From a bacterium (GTDB lineage: Bacteria; Patescibacteria; Paceibacteria; UBA9973): a DNA stretch of 21,047 nt. The stretch covers positions 1 through 21,047 of the forward strand of contig JAKALG010000004.1 of assembly GCA_021813235.1 (NCBI GenBank), in the 5' to 3' direction. Below are positions 14,429 through 20,921 of this stretch, piece by piece. The notes under the pieces are model-generated. The model did not search any database. It saw only the letters and a list, made by a program, of their open reading frames with translations, and was not told the origin of the DNA. The position numbers were made by a program, and so were the translations under genes. Each line of letters starts with the position of its first letter. Position 1 is the first letter of the stretch.

Positions 14429-15667
14429 ATGGATAATAAAATTACAAAAATTATAGCGGAAGAGGTAAAAGATTCACGCGGAAATCCTACTATTAAAGTG
14501 ACGGTTTTTTGTGGTGATGAGTTTGGTAGTTTTGCTGTGCCTTCTGGAGCTTCCACTGGGGCACATGAGGCGCATGAATTAAGAGATGACGATGACAAAG
14601 GCGTAGGGAAAGCAATAGAGAGAGTAAACAATATAATTGCACCGATGCTGATTGGCCAGAATGTTTTGAACCAAGAAGTGATTGATAATATCATGATTAA
14701 ACTAGATGGCACCCCCAATAAAGATAGCTTGGGTGGAAATGCAATGATCGGGGTTTCTATCGCTTGTGCTAAAGTTGCCGCTAAAGTTTCTCATTTAGAA
14801 ACTTTTGAATATTTAAAAACTTTAGCTCACATAAAACCTTCCCAAAAAGTTCCATATTTATATATGAATCTAATAAATGGAGGAAAACATGCGAAGAATA
14901 ATTTAGCTTTCCAAGAATATCACATTGTACCAGAGACAGAAGATGTGGAGGAAGCAGTCAAAATGGGAGTTGCTATACAAAAATCACTGGGGGAAATTAT
15001 TGAAAAAGATTTAGGTAAAGAATCTCTAGTTTTGGGAGACGAAGGTGGTTTTGCTCCAAAGATAAGTGATATAAAAAAACCGCTCCAATATTTAAGAAAA
15101 GCCATAGAACAAAATAGTCTTATCGGAAAGGTTAGGTTGGCTCTAGATGTTGCGAGCTCTTCTTTTTATAATAATGGAAAATATAAAATTGGTGAAAAAG
15201 AAATTTCTAAAGAGGAATTGATGAATATTTATGATTCTTTAGTCAACGAATTTAATTTAATTTCTATTGAAGACCCATTTAATGAAGAAGATTTTGGGAG
15301 CTTTAGAAAATTAAGAGAGAATCATAAGAAATTATTTAGACCTCGCGCTAGTCTTTTTGTCGTTGGAGATGATTTAACTGTCACTAATACTATGCTCCTA
15401 GAAAAGGCTATAGGGGCAGAAAGTATTAATGCGATGATTATAAAACCAAATCAAATAGGCACTCTTTCCGAGACGCTTGATACTATGAAATTAGCCAGAG
15501 AAAATGATATAGAGCTCATCGTGAGCCATAGAAGCGGGGAGACAGATGATGATTTTATTGCTGATCTTGCCTATGCATTCGGTTGTTTTGGCTTGAAGTC
15601 TGGTGCCCCTCTCAAGCCAGAAAGAAAAGTGAAATACGATAGATTAATTAAGATTTCAGAAGAATAA
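14429..15667 (+). CDS. eno: Enolase (2-phosphoglycerate dehydratase)
   Basis: A 412-residue enolase converting 2-phosphoglycerate to PEP in the cytosol. ATG 14429 gives MDNKITKIIAEEVKDSRGNPT, matching the family N-terminus; an in-frame ATG at 14408 and a GTG at 14357 are upstream but not needed. The mobile loop PSGASTG (38-44), His154 (NGGKHA), Glu163 (FQEYHIVP) and Glu205 (GDEGGFAP) are in place. Metal ligands are Asp240 (ALDVASS), Glu281 (SIEDP) and the Asp pair 314/315 (VGDDL). Lys339 (IKPNQIGTLSET), SHRSGET (366-372) and Lys390 (LKSGAP) complete the site. It is slightly shorter than the usual roughly 430 residues but lacks nothing essential. It follows the glycerate kinase in pathway order and precedes PEP synthase. 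Confidence 0.97.
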   Translation: MDNKITKIIAEEVKDSRGNPTIKVTVFCGDEFGSFAVPSGASTGAHEAHELRDDDDKGVGKAIERVNNIIAPMLIGQNVLNQEVIDNIMIKLDGTPNKDSLGGNAMIGVSIACAKVAAKVSHLETFEYLKTLAHIKPSQKVPYLYMNLINGGKHAKNNLAFQEYHIVPETEDVEEAVKMGVAIQKSLGEIIEKDLGKESLVLGDEGGFAPKISDIKKPLQYLRKAIEQNSLIGKVRLALDVASSSFYNNGKYKIGEKEISKEELMNIYDSLVNEFNLISIEDPFNEEDFGSFRKLRENHKKLFRPRASLFVVGDDLTVTNTMLLEKAIGAESINAMIIKPNQIGTLSETLDTMKLARENDIELIVSHRSGETDDDFIADLAYAFGCFGLKSGAPLKPERKVKYDRLIKISEE

Positions 15668-15681
15668 TTTTAATTTAATTA

Positions 15682-15690
15682 TGTTATAAT
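15682..15690 (+). promoter_or_regulatory. Extended -10 promoter of ppsA
   Basis: TGT (15682-15684) plus TATAAT (15685-15690), 8 bases before the ATG at 15699. It is probably a leaderless transcript; no -35 is evident. Confidence 0.6.
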
Positions 15691-15698
15691 AATTGTAT

Positions 15699-18152
15699 AT
15701 GGAAGAAAATAAAAATTTTGTAAAATGGTTTAGTGAAGTTGGTATTATTGATGTCCCTGTCGTCGGAGGTAAAAATGCAGCCTTAGGAGAGATGTTTTCT
15801 AACCTTGTGCCTCTCGGTGTAAATATCCCAGACGGCTTTGCTTTGACGGCCGATGCATATAGACATTTTTTTAAGAATACAGGTTTAGATGAGCAGATAA
15901 AGAAAATTCTTGCCGATTTAAATACAAAAGATATACGCAATTTACAAATTCGTGGAAAAAAAGTTCGTGAAGCTATTTTAAAAGCAAAATTGCCAGAAGA
16001 CCTTAAAGAAATAATCACGAAATCTTATGCGAAGTTAGAAGAAAAATATGGAAAGGATAGAGCTGTAGCCGTCCGTTCTTCTGCCACGGCGGAAGACCTT
16101 CCAGGAGCTTCTTTTGCAGGGCAACAAGAAACATATTTGAATGTTCATGGTATTGAAAATATTCTTGTCGCAACCAAAAAATGCATCGCTTCGCTTTTCA
16201 CCGACCGAGCTATTTCATATAGAGCAGATAAAGGATTTTCTCATTTTGACGCTGCTTTGTCTGTCGGTATTCAATGTATGGTGCATTCCGATCTGTCTTC
16301 TTCAGGTGTTGCATTTACCATAGACACAGAAACAGGTTTTGATAAGGTAATTGTTATCACTGGCATATACGGTCTTGGTGAATTTATCGTGCAAGGTAAA
16401 GTTATTCCCGATGAGTTTATAATCTTTAAGCCAGCTTTAGATAAGGGTAATAAAAATCCAATGATTGCGAAAAATATTGGAAAGAAAAATATAAAACTTA
16501 TTTATGCCAAAGATGGCACAAGAGAAGAAAAAGTTTCTATAGAAGAGCAGAAGAAGTTTTCTTTGACAGACGAAGAAGTGATAAAACTCGGAAAATGGTG
16601 TTATGAGATAGAAAAATATTTTTCAAAAAAACACAACCATTATCAGCCGATGGATATTGAATGGGCCAAAGATGGCAAGACGGGGGAACTTTTCATCGTG
16701 CAAGCACGCCCAGAGACAGTTGTTTCCGGTCAAGATAAAAATATCTTAAAAGAATATCAATTAGAAAAAAAAGGCAACATATTAGTTTCTGGTATTGCTG
16801 TTGGCTCTAAAATCGGTAGTGGAAAAGTTCGCGTCTTATCTAGTGCAAAAAATATAAATTCTTTTCAGAAAGGAGAAGTATTAGTGACAGAAATTACTGA
16901 TCCAGATTGGGAGCCAATCATGAAGATAGCTAGTGCTATCGTCACGGACAAAGGAGGACGTACTTCTCATGCAGCCATAGTTTCGCGTGAGCTTGGCATC
17001 CCTTGTATTGTCGGTTCTAATGATGCGACCAAAGTACTTAAAAATGGACAAGAGGTGACGGTAGATTCTTCTCTAGGTCAAGTGGGAAATGTTTTTGAAG
17101 GAATAATTCCATTTAAAATAGTAGAACATCATTTGGATAAAATACCGAAGGTAGATACAAAAATAATGGTAAATATCGGTTCACCAGATGAAGCATTTAA
17201 GAATTTTAATCTTCCGGTAGATGGAGTGGGCTTGGGCAGGTTGGAATTTATTATTGCTTCACATATCGGCGTGCATCCAAATGTTTTACTTGATTACCAA
17301 AAATTAAAAGAAGAAAATAAAAATAAGAAAAATCCCGAACTAAAAAAAGTTCTTGAAAAAATAGATGAGCTAACTCCTTTATATGAAAACAAGGCACAAT
17401 ATTATATAGACAATTTAGCAAGAGGTATTGCAAAAATCGGTGCTACCTTTTATCCAAATAAAGTCATTATTCGTCTTTCTGATTTTAAAACGAACGAATA
17501 TCGCACCTTACTCGGTGGTGATATGTATGAACCGCATGAAGAAAATCCGATGATAGGCTGGCGTGGAGCATCGAGATATTATGATCCAAAGTTTAAAGAA
17601 GCTTTTGGTCTTGAATGTAAAGCGATGAAGATTGTTCGAGAAGATATGGGTCTTTCAAATGTTGTCCCAATGGTTCCATTTTGTAGAACACCAGAAGAGG
17701 GAAGACAAGTTATAAATGTAATGAAAGAATATGGTCTTAACCGTGAAATAGATAAAGAGCTCAAAGTTTATGTCATGTGTGAGATACCTTCAAATATCCT
17801 CCTGGCAGATGAATTTCTTGAAATTTTCGACGGCATGTCTATAGGTTCCAACGATCTTACTCAGCTTACCTTAGGGCTAGACCGAGACTCTGGAATTGTC
17901 ACGCACATTGCTAATGAAAATAATGAAGCTGTCAAAAAGCTTGTAGCTGAAATTATCCATAAATGTAAAGAAAAAGGGAAATATATAGGTATTTGCGGGC
18001 AAGCACCATCGGACTATCCAGAGTTTGCTCAATTTCTCTTGAATGAGGGGATAGAAAGTATGTCGCTCAATCCAGATACGGTTATAAAAATTATTATGGC
18101 ACTTGCCCCGACCGTAGTCGGGGTCCCGACACAAGGTCGGGACAGGATTTAA
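15699..18152 (+). CDS. ppsA: Phosphoenolpyruvate synthase (pyruvate, water dikinase)
   Basis: An 817-residue enzyme making PEP from pyruvate and ATP (reversible; in some fermenters it runs towards pyruvate). N-terminal ATP-grasp domain: VVGGKNAALGEM (21-32), AVRSSATAEDLPGASFAGQQETYLNV (124-149), ending IEWAKDG...FIVQARPET (319-340). The swivelling phosphohistidine domain has GGRTSHAAIVSRELGIPCIVG (419-439) with His424. The C-terminal TIM barrel has RLSDFKTNEY (592-601), FCRTPEEG (661-668), SIGSNDLTQLTLGLDRD (714-730) and catalytic Cys766 in ICGQAPSD. ATG 15699 was chosen over TTG 15693, given the -10 at 15685-15690. The last roughly 14 residues (PTVVGVPTQGRDRI) are encoded by a hairpin repeat rather than family sequence. 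Confidence 0.96.
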   Translation: MEENKNFVKWFSEVGIIDVPVVGGKNAALGEMFSNLVPLGVNIPDGFALTADAYRHFFKNTGLDEQIKKILADLNTKDIRNLQIRGKKVREAILKAKLPEDLKEIITKSYAKLEEKYGKDRAVAVRSSATAEDLPGASFAGQQETYLNVHGIENILVATKKCIASLFTDRAISYRADKGFSHFDAALSVGIQCMVHSDLSSSGVAFTIDTETGFDKVIVITGIYGLGEFIVQGKVIPDEFIIFKPALDKGNKNPMIAKNIGKKNIKLIYAKDGTREEKVSIEEQKKFSLTDEEVIKLGKWCYEIEKYFSKKHNHYQPMDIEWAKDGKTGELFIVQARPETVVSGQDKNILKEYQLEKKGNILVSGIAVGSKIGSGKVRVLSSAKNINSFQKGEVLVTEITDPDWEPIMKIASAIVTDKGGRTSHAAIVSRELGIPCIVGSNDATKVLKNGQEVTVDSSLGQVGNVFEGIIPFKIVEHHLDKIPKVDTKIMVNIGSPDEAFKNFNLPVDGVGLGRLEFIIASHIGVHPNVLLDYQKLKEENKNKKNPELKKVLEKIDELTPLYENKAQYYIDNLARGIAKIGATFYPNKVIIRLSDFKTNEYRTLLGGDMYEPHEENPMIGWRGASRYYDPKFKEAFGLECKAMKIVREDMGLSNVVPMVPFCRTPEEGRQVINVMKEYGLNREIDKELKVYVMCEIPSNILLADEFLEIFDGMSIGSNDLTQLTLGLDRDSGIVTHIANENNEAVKKLVAEIIHKCKEKGKYIGICGQAPSDYPEFAQFLLNEGIESMSLNPDTVIKIIMALAPTVVGVPTQGRDRI
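18108..18143 (+). repeat. Double-hairpin repeat, copy 2 (inside the 3' end of ppsA)
   Basis: Hairpin one is CCCCGAC (18106-18112), cgta, GTCGGGG (18117-18123); hairpin two is GTCCCGAC (18123-18130), acaag, GTCGGGAC (18136-18143). The core CCCGACACAAGGTCGGGA matches copy 1 at 16 of 18 positions. As in copy 1 it lies over a gene's 3' end, here adding codons before the TAA. Confidence 0.75.
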
Positions 18153-18161
18153 TGTTATAAT
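18153..18161 (+). promoter_or_regulatory. Extended -10 promoter of the small membrane protein gene
   Basis: TGT (18153-18155) plus TATAAT (18156-18161), 6 bases before the ATG at 18168. The box starts directly after the ppsA stop. It is probably leaderless. Confidence 0.55.
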
Positions 18162-18167
18162 AGATAT

Positions 18168-18371
18168 ATGCTTGTAATCTCACAAACAATATTTTATCTA
18201 GTTTCATCAGTAGCAATAATAGCTGTCGGAGTGTTGTTGGTGATAGTTATGTATTACTTGATTTGTATCTTAAGAGATACTCGTAATATAACTGATGATG
18301 TAAGTGAGACTTATAATAAGATAAAGAAAAATATAAAAAAGATTATTAATTCATTAACTAAAAAAAAGTAA
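18168..18371 (+). CDS. Small single-pass membrane protein (DUF948-like)
   Basis: 67 residues: one long N-terminal hydrophobic helix (about 5-35, IFYLVSSVAIIAVGVLLVIVMYYLICIL) and a basic amphipathic C-terminus that looks coiled (DTRNITDDVSETYNKIKKNIKKIINSL). The layout resembles DUF948-type membrane proteins that precede YtxH-like proteins, which is exactly the next gene, 1 base after this stop. Likely membrane bound with a cytoplasmic tail. Function unknown. Confidence 0.75.
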   Translation: MLVISQTIFYLVSSVAIIAVGVLLVIVMYYLICILRDTRNITDDVSETYNKIKKNIKKIINSLTKKK

Positions 18372-18372
18372 T

Positions 18373-18690
18373 ATGGCAAAGAAAAAAAGTTCAAAATTTT
18401 TAAGTGGTGCATTGGTAGGAGCAACTCTCGCTGTCGCAGCAGAGATTTTTTCTAATTCAGAAAAAGGTCAGCAATTAAAAAAAGAAGCGAAAGATAAAAT
18501 GGCAGATTTCTATAAAACCGTTGCTCCAAAGATAAAAAAAGCAAAGGTAGTAGGAGAGAAGGAATATAAAGCTTTCATGGAAAAGGCTTTAGCTGATTAC
18601 AAAAAAGACGGGAAATTTGATGCAGAAGATTTGAAACATCTAGCCAAACAAGCCCATGCTTCCTGGAAACACTTGAAAAAGAATCTTTAG
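18373..18690 (+). CDS. YtxH-like small protein
   Basis: 105 residues. MAKKKSSKFLSGALVGATLAVAAEIFSNSEKGQQLKKEAKDKM has the YtxH pattern: a Gly/Ala-rich hydrophobic segment (about 10-26) followed by SNSEKGQQLKKEA, then Lys-rich helices. YtxH-type proteins are small, often stress-associated envelope proteins of unknown mechanism. It follows the previous gene by 1 base (TAA-t-ATG), so the pair is co-translated, and it is closed by the terminator at 18702-18742. Confidence 0.75.
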   Translation: MAKKKSSKFLSGALVGATLAVAAEIFSNSEKGQQLKKEAKDKMADFYKTVAPKIKKAKVVGEKEYKAFMEKALADYKKDGKFDAEDLKHLAKQAHASWKHLKKNL

Positions 18691-18701
18691 AAACTGTACA
18701 T

Positions 18702-18742
18702 AAAAAAAGGCGACCCAGTCGTTAGACAGGATCGTTTTTTTT
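18702..18742. terminator. Bidirectional intrinsic terminator
   Basis: CGACCCAGTC (18711-18720), loop GTTA, GACAGGATCG (18725-18734): a 10-bp stem with two mismatches, followed by eight T on the plus strand and preceded by seven A (T on the minus strand). It ends the YtxH-like gene and the convergent minus-strand gene. Confidence 0.8.
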
Positions 18743-18744
18743 GA

Positions 18745-19089
18745 TTATTCAGGCAATTCTAAAAATTCATGAACTGCCTTTTTAACTTTTTCGTTTATTA
18801 CGATATTGCCATTTCTCAGGCCGAATATCGTCTCAATTTTTTCTTTTGTAAATTTTATTTTTTTCCCCTCCATTTCTCCTTTACCGAAGGCAATTTTTTT
18901 TGCTTTCCAGTCGATATACCAATCAGGTTTATTGGGATCAACTGTTGAAGCTTTTCTAATTACTAAAGCTCCAATTTCATTAGATAAAACAAGAGTATAT
19001 CTTATCTTGTCTAATAAATGTACTTCCATTCTTGACCCATACAAAAAAGTCAAAAACGGAACGGTCAATTTAATTTCTTCTCTACTCAT
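18745..19089 (-). CDS. Conserved-looking 114-residue protein of unknown function
   Basis: Starts MSREEIKLTVPFLTFLYGSRMEVHLLDKIRYTLVLSNEIGAL and ends ELPE. It is an alternating beta-rich and charged sequence without cysteines, signal peptide or TM helix, so likely a soluble cytosolic protein. AAGGA (plus-strand 19097-19101) sits 7 bases before the ATG, a clear Shine-Dalgarno, which the plus-strand core genes lack. It lies 77 bases downstream of the tRNA-Gly gene and could be read through from that promoter. The family is not recognised. Confidence 0.7.
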   Translation of the reverse strand: MSREEIKLTVPFLTFLYGSRMEVHLLDKIRYTLVLSNEIGALVIRKASTVDPNKPDWYIDWKAKKIAFGKGEMEGKKIKFTKEKIETIFGLRNGNIVINEKVKKAVHEFLELPE

Positions 19090-19166
19090 TTTTCATTCCT
19101 TATTGTATATTAATGTGCAATTAATTTTTTTTATACATTAACAACAAAATAGAAAAAAAACAAGGG

Positions 19167-19237
19167 TGCGGGATGGGGTAATCGAAACCCCGTCTAATCC
19201 TTGGGAAGGACTCATTCTGCCACTAAACTAATCCCGC
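19167..19237 (-). tRNA. tRNA-Gly (anticodon CCC)
   Basis: A complete cloverleaf on the minus strand: acceptor GCGGGAT pairs with ATCCCGC, discriminator A; D-arm region GTTTAGTGGCAGAAT; anticodon stem AGTCC/GGATT around loop TTCCCAA (anticodon CCC, reading GGG); T-arm GGGGT-TTCGATT-ACCCC. CCA is not encoded (the 3' flank is CCC), so it must be added by an enzyme. In a low-GC genome GGG codons are rare, so another glycine tRNA (TCC and/or GCC) should be elsewhere. Confidence 0.95.
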
Positions 19238-19247
19238 ATGTATATAA

Positions 19248-19276
19248 AATATATCGTTGTTTCCTCTTTTGAGCAA
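19248..19276 (-). promoter_or_regulatory. Promoter of tRNA-Gly
   Basis: On the minus strand, TTGCTC (19271-19276), an exact 17-base spacer, and TATATT (19248-19253), about 10 bases before the mature tRNA 5' end. Confidence 0.5.
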
Positions 19277-19290
19277 GTAAGAAATCAAGT

Positions 19291-19331
19291 AGAAAAAGAA
19301 ACTGCCGGAGAAACAGCAGTTTCTTCGGCAG
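19291..19331 (-). terminator. Intrinsic terminator of the T9SS-cargo gene
   Basis: On the minus strand, CTGCCG-A-AGAAAC, loop TGCT, GTTTCT-C-CGGCAG: 12 paired positions with one A/C mismatch, followed by TTTCTTTTTCT. It lies 8 bases past the TAA and separates this gene from the tRNA. Confidence 0.85.
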
Positions 19332-19339
19332 TGAATTAT

Positions 19340-20611
19340 TTACTTCATCAAAATCATTTTCTTGACCTGCGCGAGATTGCCACAGGTAATTTTGTACATA
19401 TACGTTCCACTCGCCAATTTGCTAGCGTCAAATTCAACGCTGTAATTGCCGGCGGCTTTCTGTTCATTCACAAGAGTTTTAACTTCTCTTCCAGCAATGT
19501 CATAAATTTTTAATGTAACATTTCCAGCTGTTGGAAGTTGATAGCTAATAGTTGTTGAAGGATTGAACGGATTCGGATAATTCTGGTTCAACTTAAATTG
19601 TGTCGGAATTTCGCTATTTTCTTCAACTCCTGTAACCATAGGAGAAATAATTATTGGGCGGTTATTATTAAGTGTTCCTGATATTTCTATTGGATTATCA
19701 GTTATAATAATTGGGTTTTCAACAACAGCCTTTTGTCCAGCGAAGTAAAATTTGTCGTTTATCCTTTTAGACATAAAATTACTTCCAGAAGGCAGAGAAA
19801 CATTTTCTTTTGCTACTAAATTTCCGTTTGTAATTGGTTCTTTTGAAAAAAGTCCCCATTTCCCATCCATCATTTTTCGCCAATTTACAGTTACTGGAGT
19901 TGTTGGTGCAACTGCTCCAGATCCGCCACTACTGTTATTGTAGAGTATGGGCCAGTAATTGGTGTTTCGAAGATCTACGATAGCACTTAACAATAAAGTT
20001 TCATCCCAAGTATCAATATAACCGTCGCCACTTAGGTCTAGTTTTACTTTTGTTGTGTCATTTTGTGGTATTGTGCCAATCATTGCCCACATTTCAATGG
20101 CATCAGCTATGTTTAATCTTTCGTCATTATTAATATCGCCATAACTACTCATGGGTATATTAATAATTTTTAATGCTCCGGTTGTTGCTCCCCAATGTTC
20201 TTCTCCATCAAATAAATTTACATAAGGGTACCAAAAAACTCCGCTTAAATTATTTCCAACATGAAAACTTATTGTGCCAAGCTCTTCGCCGTTAGTAACA
20301 AATAATGGATTCCCGACCGCTGCGATTTTTAATTGTCCATTATTGAAACCGGATAGATAGTCCCAACTGTAGTTATAAAGCAATGACCCTAAATTGAAAT
20401 AATTAGGATAAAATTCTGAGCTGTAATTTATGTACAACTCAAATCCTTTTAGATAAGCAGTATTACCAAGTACTTGTACCGGAGTTGTAATATTTGTTCC
20501 CGCGCCGACCGTTCTACCAGGTAAGAATATGTTGTGTACAGTTACTTGAGCATTAATACTCAGTGATGAGAGAAATACAACAGCGAATAAAAGTACAAAC
20601 AGCTTTTTCAT
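19340..20611 (-). CDS. Secreted protein: signal peptide, cohesin-like and dockerin-like domains, T9SS type-A sorting domain
   Basis: 423 residues. A Sec signal peptide (MKKLFVLLFAVVFLSSLSINA, likely cut before Gln22). Residues about 23-152 look like a cohesin-type beta sandwich (LKGFELYINYSSEF, GTISFHVG). Residues 157-213 look like a type-I dockerin with two calcium loops (DINNDERLNIAD and DLSGDGYIDTWD). About 215-337 is a linker with NPI-type repeats. Residues 338-423 are a canonical Por/T9SS C-terminal sorting domain: FKLNQNYPNPFNPSTTISYQLP, VTLKIYDIAGREVKTLV, GNYSVEFDASKLASGTYMYKI, ending KKMILMK. Known T9SS cargo is exported across an outer membrane by Bacteroidota/Ignavibacteria-type bacteria. 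AGGAGA lies 6 bases before the ATG, the strongest Shine-Dalgarno of any gene here. It has its own promoter and terminator. It may be horizontally acquired, or the contig lineage needs rechecking. Confidence 0.88.
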   Translation of the reverse strand: MKKLFVLLFAVVFLSSLSINAQVTVHNIFLPGRTVGAGTNITTPVQVLGNTAYLKGFELYINYSSEFYPNYFNLGSLLYNYSWDYLSGFNNGQLKIAAVGNPLFVTNGEELGTISFHVGNNLSGVFWYPYVNLFDGEEHWGATTGALKIINIPMSSYGDINNDERLNIADAIEMWAMIGTIPQNDTTKVKLDLSGDGYIDTWDETLLLSAIVDLRNTNYWPILYNNSSGGSGAVAPTTPVTVNWRKMMDGKWGLFSKEPITNGNLVAKENVSLPSGSNFMSKRINDKFYFAGQKAVVENPIIITDNPIEISGTLNNNRPIIISPMVTGVEENSEIPTQFKLNQNYPNPFNPSTTISYQLPTAGNVTLKIYDIAGREVKTLVNEQKAAGNYSVEFDASKLASGTYMYKITCGNLAQVKKMILMK

Positions 20612-20667
20612 TTTGAATCTCCTCTTGATTTTAAATGATTTTGTTTTTGTTATTTAGGGGATTTTCC

Positions 20668-20710
20668 CACTAATTTAAGGGCGAAAAGGGGATTTGTCCA
20701 CAAATTAGTG
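20668..20710. repeat. Inverted repeat in the leader of the T9SS-cargo gene
   Basis: CACTAATTT (20668-20676) and AAATTAGTG (20702-20710) pair perfectly, 25 bases apart, inside the 20612-20745 leader. The loop is G-rich (AAGGGCGAAAAGGGGATT). It could be an operator or an RNA stem; no known class is recognised. Confidence 0.4.
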
Positions 20711-20751
20711 AGAATATACCCAATTACTGTCAATGTACGAAATATTCGCAT

Positions 20752-20779
20752 ACAATAGCATTTTTATAATAAATGTCAA
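20752..20779 (-). promoter_or_regulatory. Promoter of the T9SS-cargo gene
   Basis: On the minus strand, a consensus -35 TTGACA (20774-20779), a 16-base spacer ending TGC (extended -10), and TATTGT (20752-20757). The predicted start near 20745 leaves a leader of about 130 bases. Confidence 0.6.
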
Positions 20780-20799
20780 GGATTTAAGCTTGACGCGTA

Positions 20800-20808
20800 T
20801 GCTATAAT
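20800..20808 (+). promoter_or_regulatory. Extended -10 promoter of the glutaredoxin gene
   Basis: TGC (20800-20802) plus TATAAT (20803-20808). The predicted start near 20815 lies just before the left arm of a long leader hairpin. A TTGAC at 20790 is too close to act as its -35. Confidence 0.55.
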
Positions 20809-20820
20809 AAAAGTAATTAA

Positions 20821-20921
20821 TCCCGTACGAAGTTTATTTATTAGGTTTGTATAGGGAGGTGATTTATTATAATTTAATTTTAAAGTAAGAGTGAACAAAT
20901 AAGCTTTTACTTCGTTCGGGA
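20821..20921 (+). promoter_or_regulatory. Long base-paired leader ending at the glutaredoxin start codon
   Basis: TCCCGTACGAAGT (20821-20833) pairs with ACTTCGTTCGGGA (20909-20921) at 12 of 13 positions. The stem continues with TTATTTATT (20834-20842) against AACAAATAA (20894-20902) after a 6-base bulge. The right arm's last base is the A of the ATG. The loop holds GGGAGGTGAT (20854-20863), an almost perfect anti-16S match with no start codon nearby. Confidence 0.55.

Noticed and set aside
19238..19513. Plus-strand 91-residue frame over the tRNA side and the T9SS gene end
   Set aside because: It overlaps the tRNA promoter, the terminator and the well-supported sorting-domain codons on the other strand; no promoter or family features.
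20694..20702. TTGTCCACA, one base from a DnaA box
   Set aside because: A single imperfect match with no cluster, no dnaA/dnaN neighbour and no AT-rich unwinding layout of an origin.
19167..20779. Integration of the T9SS cassette at tRNA-Gly
   Set aside because: The cassette lies on the 5' side of the tRNA, no integrase is present, and no direct repeat of the tRNA 3' end was found.
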